A stretch of DNA of 64,000 nucleotides from Sphaerosporella brunnea (Eukaryota; Ascomycota; Pezizomycetes; Pezizales; Pyronemataceae). The stretch lies in the NCBI GenBank assembly GCA_008704415.1, contig VXIS01000056.1, forward strand, positions 62,001 through 126,000, written 5' to 3'. This document shows, piece after piece, positions 59,878 through 64,000 of the stretch (positions within the stretch are counted from its first letter, which is position 1; every line of letters begins with the position of its first letter). A program made the position numbers and the translations under genes. The notes beneath the pieces were generated by a model that was given only the letters and a program-made list of their open reading frames with translations, was not told the DNA's origin and did not search any database.

Positions 59878-60564
59878 CCGAATTGATTGGGTATGGGCAG
59901 GCCTTTTTTTTTTCCGGGGGGGGGGGGGGGGCGAGGGTTGGTTTTGGGTGGATCTACTTTATACTCTTTCTAGGATTTATTGCGATTCTCCTTATTTCTT
60001 ACAAGGCTTGTTTTTTTTTAATTCCCTTCCTCTGCACCAAGCTAGGATCAAGAGTCACAGTTTATCACTCTGAGCATGAGTCTGCATGTACTAGTACCGC
60101 TGACAAGATAAGCTTGGTTATAGTGGGCCGGGGGGATATCCCTTCGATCGTAGGTACTTAGTAAGCGATCATTTCGGCCACTTAATTGGCGCATACTGGA
60201 ACGTTATGAACATCAATTCGCCACACTAATAGAGAGTTCAAGTTTCGAGTGTTGAATCAAGTTTGAATCAAGAACGATTGTTATTACCTGTGCAGATGCT
60301 CAGAAGCCACAGTACTGGTACTACCTAGTTCCGGCCCGGGGTTGTTGGATGAGTCCAAATTCCGGGCCGAAATGTTAACCCTACGATGGGATAGCAGCCG
60401 TTCTATAGCAACGACAAAATCACTCGATGAGCCAACATCATACATACTTCTTAGAAATTCTCTTTCTTTATTAAGGGGTAAGTATCAGGTAGGGGATATC
60501 TTCCTGGATTCTGATTCCGATTCGGGCGCCTCCATTAAGCAAGCAACACGTTATGAAGCCCATC
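59878..60564. other. Intergenic, lipase 3' side and low-complexity gene 3' side
   Basis: No gene seen. It has a G16 run at 59916-59931 just after the lipase stop, a T-run before it, and another GTACTAGTAC core near 60089. Confidence 0.55.
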
Positions 60565-62070
60565 TCAGCTCCAGCCATTACCACCGGGAAGGGAAAGACC
60601 ACCTGTTGCCCTTGGAACTTTCCCTGCCACAAACCCCTTTCTCCGATCCGCCTTGCGACTGTGGCCGTTTTGTTGTTGTTGTTGCTGCTGCGTTTTGAGA
60701 TCTTCTTCCTGCTGCTCCTGCTCAGAGCCCAGTGCCGCCTGCCTCTCCCTCTGCTGCTCCTCCCTGCGCTGCCTAAAATACTCCTCAATCTCGCGGTCCA
60801 AATCCTGACTCTTTTCCGCCGCTGCCGCCGCTCGCGTCTGTGCCAGCAGCAGCACCCGCCGCTTTGCCAGCATGGCCTCAATCGCCTCGTCCAGCGCGCT
60901 CACCGAGCCCGTATCCGCATAGTGGCAATCTTTGGGCTCACCAAGCTCGGGGATCGGCCCGATGAGCTCATCCAGAGTGTCCGGCAAATGCAACGTTTCC
61001 GCATCATCATCTTCTTCATGGTCATAAAAGCTAGTATCAAGTAGCCGCGACGTCACCGGCGATAGCGGTAACTTTAGAGATGCTAATGATGGAGACGCCG
61101 GCGGCTTCTCCACAGTAAATACGCTATCCCTCCTGGTCGATATCGACCCGCTTCGTAGCGACGAGTACATCCCTGACCCGGACGACACGCTTCGCATATC
61201 TGACGCCGCGCTCCGTGGCGGAGCGGGGAATACGGACTCGGCCCACTCGGCGATGTCGATGCCGTAGTTTAGGGACAGAGTCAGCTCGCTGGAGGCGGGA
61301 GATGGTGTTCTTCCGTGGAGGAGCGTGGATGGGAGCGGCGATGGAGGTACCGCTGGTAACGGCATTGTGGAGTAGACTATCTCGCTGGATGGGCGTGGTG
61401 CTAGTGATAACTCTGCCGGTAGTTCCTTATTGCGTTTCCTACCTCTGCTTTTGGAGCGGGCTTTGTTGCGGGGTTGCGGGCGTAGGTGTTCCCGCTCTGT
61501 ATATGGTTCGGGGTGTAGGTGAACAGCAGCAGGAGGAGGAGGAGGAAGAGGAGCTTCATATTTCTCCCCAGAAAGTGGCGGCGGCGGTATTGAAGTTGTT
61601 TCTCCCTCTGCACCGGTACATGTTTCCTCTCCACCACCACCACCACCACCACCTCCCGTCTTTCCAAACCGAAAGCGCTTGGCCAACGCAGTAACAAACT
61701 CATCCGCCGCACTTCTTCCTGGGGGTAGTTTATTTTCCGCCGGGTAGATGCCGAGGACCTCTTCAATCATCTTATCTCTCCCCCCAGACGAAGCTGTGGA
61801 AACCGAGACTTTCCGCGGTCGAGCTCCTCGCGGAAACGGATTGGCCGAAGTTGAGGTGGTGCTTTCGGCGGCGGTGATGATCACCGGCGTGAACTCAACT
61901 GCGGTAATATCGGCGGCCTTGGGCGTTTCGTACGCCGCCCGTGGATTTGCGCCCCGCGATACTGAGGCAGCGGCTTGCGCGGCTACTAGCTGCCTACTTT
62001 TTTCCTGGAGCACGAGGGCGGCTTCGAGATCGGCGGCGGAGGGCGGAGCGCGCTGGAAGTGTCGTGCCAT
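60565..62070 (-). CDS. Hypothetical low-complexity protein with C-terminal coiled coil
   Basis: No family recognised; about 501 aa, one exon, from either of two adjacent ATGs (62073 or 62070). The N-terminus (ARHFQRAPPSAADLEAAL) is helical and Ala-rich. The middle holds Gly and Pro runs (GGGGGGGGGE, PLPPPPPA) and a basic patch (RSKSRGRKRNKELP). Two acidic, conserved-looking stretches occur (LNYGIDIAEWAESVFPAPP and LPDTLDELIGPIPELGEPKDC). The C-terminus is a predicted coiled coil rich in Arg, Glu and Gln (EIEEYFRQRREEQQRERQ) ending in poly-Q. Strong third-position GC and the unbroken frame support a real gene. The function is unknown. Confidence 0.7.
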   Translation of the reverse strand: MARHFQRAPPSAADLEAALVLQEKSRQLVAAQAAASVSRGANPRAAYETPKAADITAVEFTPVIITAAESTTSTSANPFPRGARPRKVSVSTASSGGRDKMIEEVLGIYPAENKLPPGRSAADEFVTALAKRFRFGKTGGGGGGGGGEETCTGAEGETTSIPPPPLSGEKYEAPLPPPPPAAVHLHPEPYTEREHLRPQPRNKARSKSRGRKRNKELPAELSLAPRPSSEIVYSTMPLPAVPPSPLPSTLLHGRTPSPASSELTLSLNYGIDIAEWAESVFPAPPRSAASDMRSVSSGSGMYSSLRSGSISTRRDSVFTVEKPPASPSLASLKLPLSPVTSRLLDTSFYDHEEDDDAETLHLPDTLDELIGPIPELGEPKDCHYADTGSVSALDEAIEAMLAKRRVLLLAQTRAAAAAEKSQDLDREIEEYFRQRREEQQRERQAALGSEQEQQEEDLKTQQQQQQQNGHSRKADRRKGFVAGKVPRATGGLSLPGGNGWS

Positions 62071-62518
62071 CACGAGAGTAAATCCTTCACGATGATACTG
62101 TTGCGAGTTCTGCTCGCTCGGGGAAAAAAAAGGGGGGGAGGAGGGAGGGAACTTGAGCCATTATTCACTCTTTTGCAATTCTTTCCCCATGGCTTTTCCC
62201 ATGGCCGGATTCGATTCGAATTCGAGAGAGTGAAATTGAGGTCGCCGAACTGTGCTGGCAAATCGTTACTTGATTGGATGCATAACTACTTTTTTATGCC
62301 CCTGCCCGCGCCCTGGTGGGAGATCCCGCCCGAGCCGTGCTCGCCGTCCAGAAAATCCATGCAGGTCACTGCAGGGGTGGGTATTTCTCCGAGCGAGTGA
62401 AAGCTTGATAAAAGCCGATTTAAATTCTCCTGATGAGTTTCCTACTAGTTTAAGTAGTTTAAGACGTCCCCAACCGTACAATACCTACTTAAGTAATTTT
62501 GAGCGAACACACACACAG

Positions 62519-62745
62519 TTAACCATGAGCCCCTTCCATGTGCATATTGACATTGCTCTCCCTTGGGCTGGAATATCCACAGTTCCATTGGCACATTATT
62601 CTGGGGGCGTTCTTATCATGCTTGTCCAAGCACTTGAAAGGCCTATCATGAGCCTTGAGGTGCTTTCTACTCACGGTTAGCCTGATTGTCAAAATTCCCC
62701 GAAATAGGAACAACGCTCTTCAAGTCGCAGGCGCGCGAGGACCGT
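62519..62745 (-). pseudogene. Relic of a C2H2 zinc-finger gene
   Basis: The minus strand shows two finger-like blocks: one ending KHLKAHDRPFKCLDKH and a second, CQWNCGYSSPRESNVNMHMEGAHG, running to a stop. Fungal C2H2 proteins often carry ESNCKQHMEKAHGW at this place. The expected W codon is replaced by a stop. The block upstream (SGNFDNQAN) lies in another frame and lacks the first Cys pair. I judge this a decayed fragment, not a working gene. Confidence 0.45.
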
Positions 62746-62754
62746 TTTTGACAT

Positions 62755-63025
62755 CTATCGCAAGCGAATAGATTTGGTTGTCCAGTTGACTTTGTTGTAT
62801 TCCTTCTCCAATGGCTGGAAAATGTCAATTATGCTCGCATCCATCGGAAAAAGAGTTACCCACGAACCAGACAACTCAGGGCCAATGCATGGCTGGTCGC
62901 AACGCGGGCAATTTCGCTCTCGTACAGACGGCTTGCGCAAAATTATGCTCAGGCTGATAGCCATATTGGGCTTGATCGGATCGGACCAATTATCTTCAAC
63001 GATCAGAGTCCCTTCACTGTCGTCC
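62755..63025 (-). pseudogene. Possible fragment of a fungal ubiquitin-like-domain protein
   Basis: The minus-strand frame reads DDSEGTLIVEDNWSDPIKP, then a hydrophobic strand and NCPRCDQPC. This pattern (W-x-D-x-IKP...CPRC) resembles a fungal family with a ubiquitin-like fold followed by a Cys pair. The frame runs directly into the inverted-repeat element at 63026, so the N-terminal part is missing. The match is by eye only. Confidence 0.3.
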
Positions 63026-63162
63026 GCAGTGTTCTCAGTAGCCAGCCGAAACAGCCGGGCGGGCTTGGCCGGCTGCATTCAGCAGCCAACCGGGTGGGCT
63101 TTTTGATCAGCCCACATCCGCCAACGCAGCCGGCCGGGCTGGCTGGCTGTTGAGAACACTGC
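63026..63162. mobile_element. 137-bp TIR element, hAT-like MITE
   Basis: The ends are inverted repeats: GCAGTGTTCTCAGTAGCCAGCC at the left and its inverted copy at the right with two mismatches in 22 bp. The CAGTG...CACTG ends resemble hAT elements. The interior continues with GC-rich imperfect inverted repeats (AGCCGGGC, GGCCGGCTGC) around a short GTGGGCT...AGCCCAC stem. No clear 8-bp target duplication is seen. Confidence 0.7.
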
Positions 63163-64000
63163 TCTAGGTAGGCCGAGGATTGGTTTGACATGTATGCACT
63201 CTTCACGATATGCGCGGTATTTGGCGGCTGCACCTCAACGGCTGAATGGTCAAACGGAATTTGATGCGGTAGAGTACTTAGTACATTAAATCGGTCGTCA
63301 TATGGACGCCAGGCCAGCCCCAAACAAAGTACATACTTACTTAAGTGTGTCTTTTAAATGTAATAGGGGGATAATTCAAGCTCGAGTAGAAATGACTTTT
63401 TACGCTTTGGAAAATAGCCCGTGCGTGAACCAACTGCTCTCCTGCTTCCATGTACTCGAAGATTCCGTGCTTTTGGAAGACGGGATTCACAGGGCACTAT
63501 TAGCAGAGGACTTACAATTCTTTATTTTTCTTCCGAGACATTTTCTAGAGGTGTTGGTGTAAGTATTTGCACTGGGAAGTAAGCCGAGAAGGAGTGCGCC
63601 TTTCCACAATTTGAGTCCTAACATACACAGTACTAGTGTCCAGTGACCGAAAAGAGACCGGCAACTTTCCAGTGACAAACTGCGTCAAAAAGACTAACAT
63701 GGAGCAGCATAGCGGCCTTTTTGTTCACTTGCGCATCGCTTTTCCACTCAGAGCGGCCCTTCCTCTTGTTCTGAGGTTGTTTAAGTGCAATACTTCCGGG
63801 GTGTTGCGTGGCTTGGAGTTTTCAATCGACTGCATTGTCATACTTTATCCCCTAGCGAGTAGAGGCGCGCTTGGTGCGCTTAGCAACCAAAGTAAAAAAT
63901 CCATTCTACTCTGTTTTGCTCATGTGTGAATCCACCTAATGATAATCAGATCGAAGAACTCTCGAATATCGACCTAAAACGTCAAGGCGGCCAAAAGTCT

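Larger units (their letters stand above)
62071..64000. other. Window end: relics and a TIR element, no intact gene
   Basis: No intact gene is seen. Holds a zinc-finger relic (62519-62745), a possible ubiquitin-like-domain fragment (62755-63025) and a 137-bp inverted-repeat element (63026-63162). The stretch 63200-64000 shows nothing I can identify. Confidence 0.55.

Noticed and set aside
1..64000. CRISPR arrays, operons, bacterial-type ribosome sites, prophage or toxin-antitoxin systems
   Set aside because: The window is fungal nuclear DNA with spliced genes. The regularly spaced repeats seen are coding minisatellites or homopolymers.

Overview
The window looks like nuclear DNA of a filamentous ascomycete (Pezizomycotina). 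Genes are intron-poor. Introns are 45-107 nt and mostly fit GTAYGT/GTAAGT...CTRAC...YAG. The intergenic DNA is rich in homopolymers. The protein set includes an albino-type carotenoid gene pair, LCCL, FAS1 and Mif2 proteins, and an Edc4-like decapping factor. I cannot place it below that rank. I found no rRNA, tRNA, CRISPR array, complete transposon or viral gene.

Left part (0.4-19.2 kb): five minus-strand genes encode a delta-12 fatty acid desaturase, a membrane LCCL protein, a nuclear-looking protein with a degenerate 2OG-oxygenase-like domain and a terminal SUMO-interacting motif, Ach1 acetyl-CoA hydrolase/CoA-transferase, and a short secreted tyrosinase. A divergent carotenoid pair follows: phytoene desaturase on minus and bifunctional lycopene cyclase/phytoene synthase on plus, with about 0.9 kb between the start codons. 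Together with the tyrosinase this forms a small pigment island.

Middle part (22-32.4 kb): a zinc-dependent NADP alcohol dehydrogenase, a C2H2 protein carrying five near-identical 36-residue repeats, a GPI-anchored FAS1 protein with a PTTYPE minisatellite stalk, and a large fungal membrane protein of unknown role. A 4 kb gene-free stretch (32.3-36.4 kb) holds several short dispersed repeats and looks like decayed mobile DNA.

Right part (36-62 kb): Mif2/CENP-C enlarged by a long charged repeat region, an Edc4-like WD40 protein, a chromodomain protein with a large conserved-looking C-terminal half, an eight-exon copper amine oxidase with a 13-nt microexon, a Sws1/ZSWIM7-like SWIM zinc finger protein divergent from a secreted class 3 lipase, and a low-complexity coiled-coil protein. 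The last 2 kb contain gene relics next to a terminal-inverted-repeat element.

I rebuilt exon structures by hand from splice consensus, reading frame and family motifs. The strongest unexplained signals are three foldback/TIR elements, the two coding minisatellites, the in-frame stopless tyrosinase intron and the amine oxidase microexon. I found no clear new multi-gene system.
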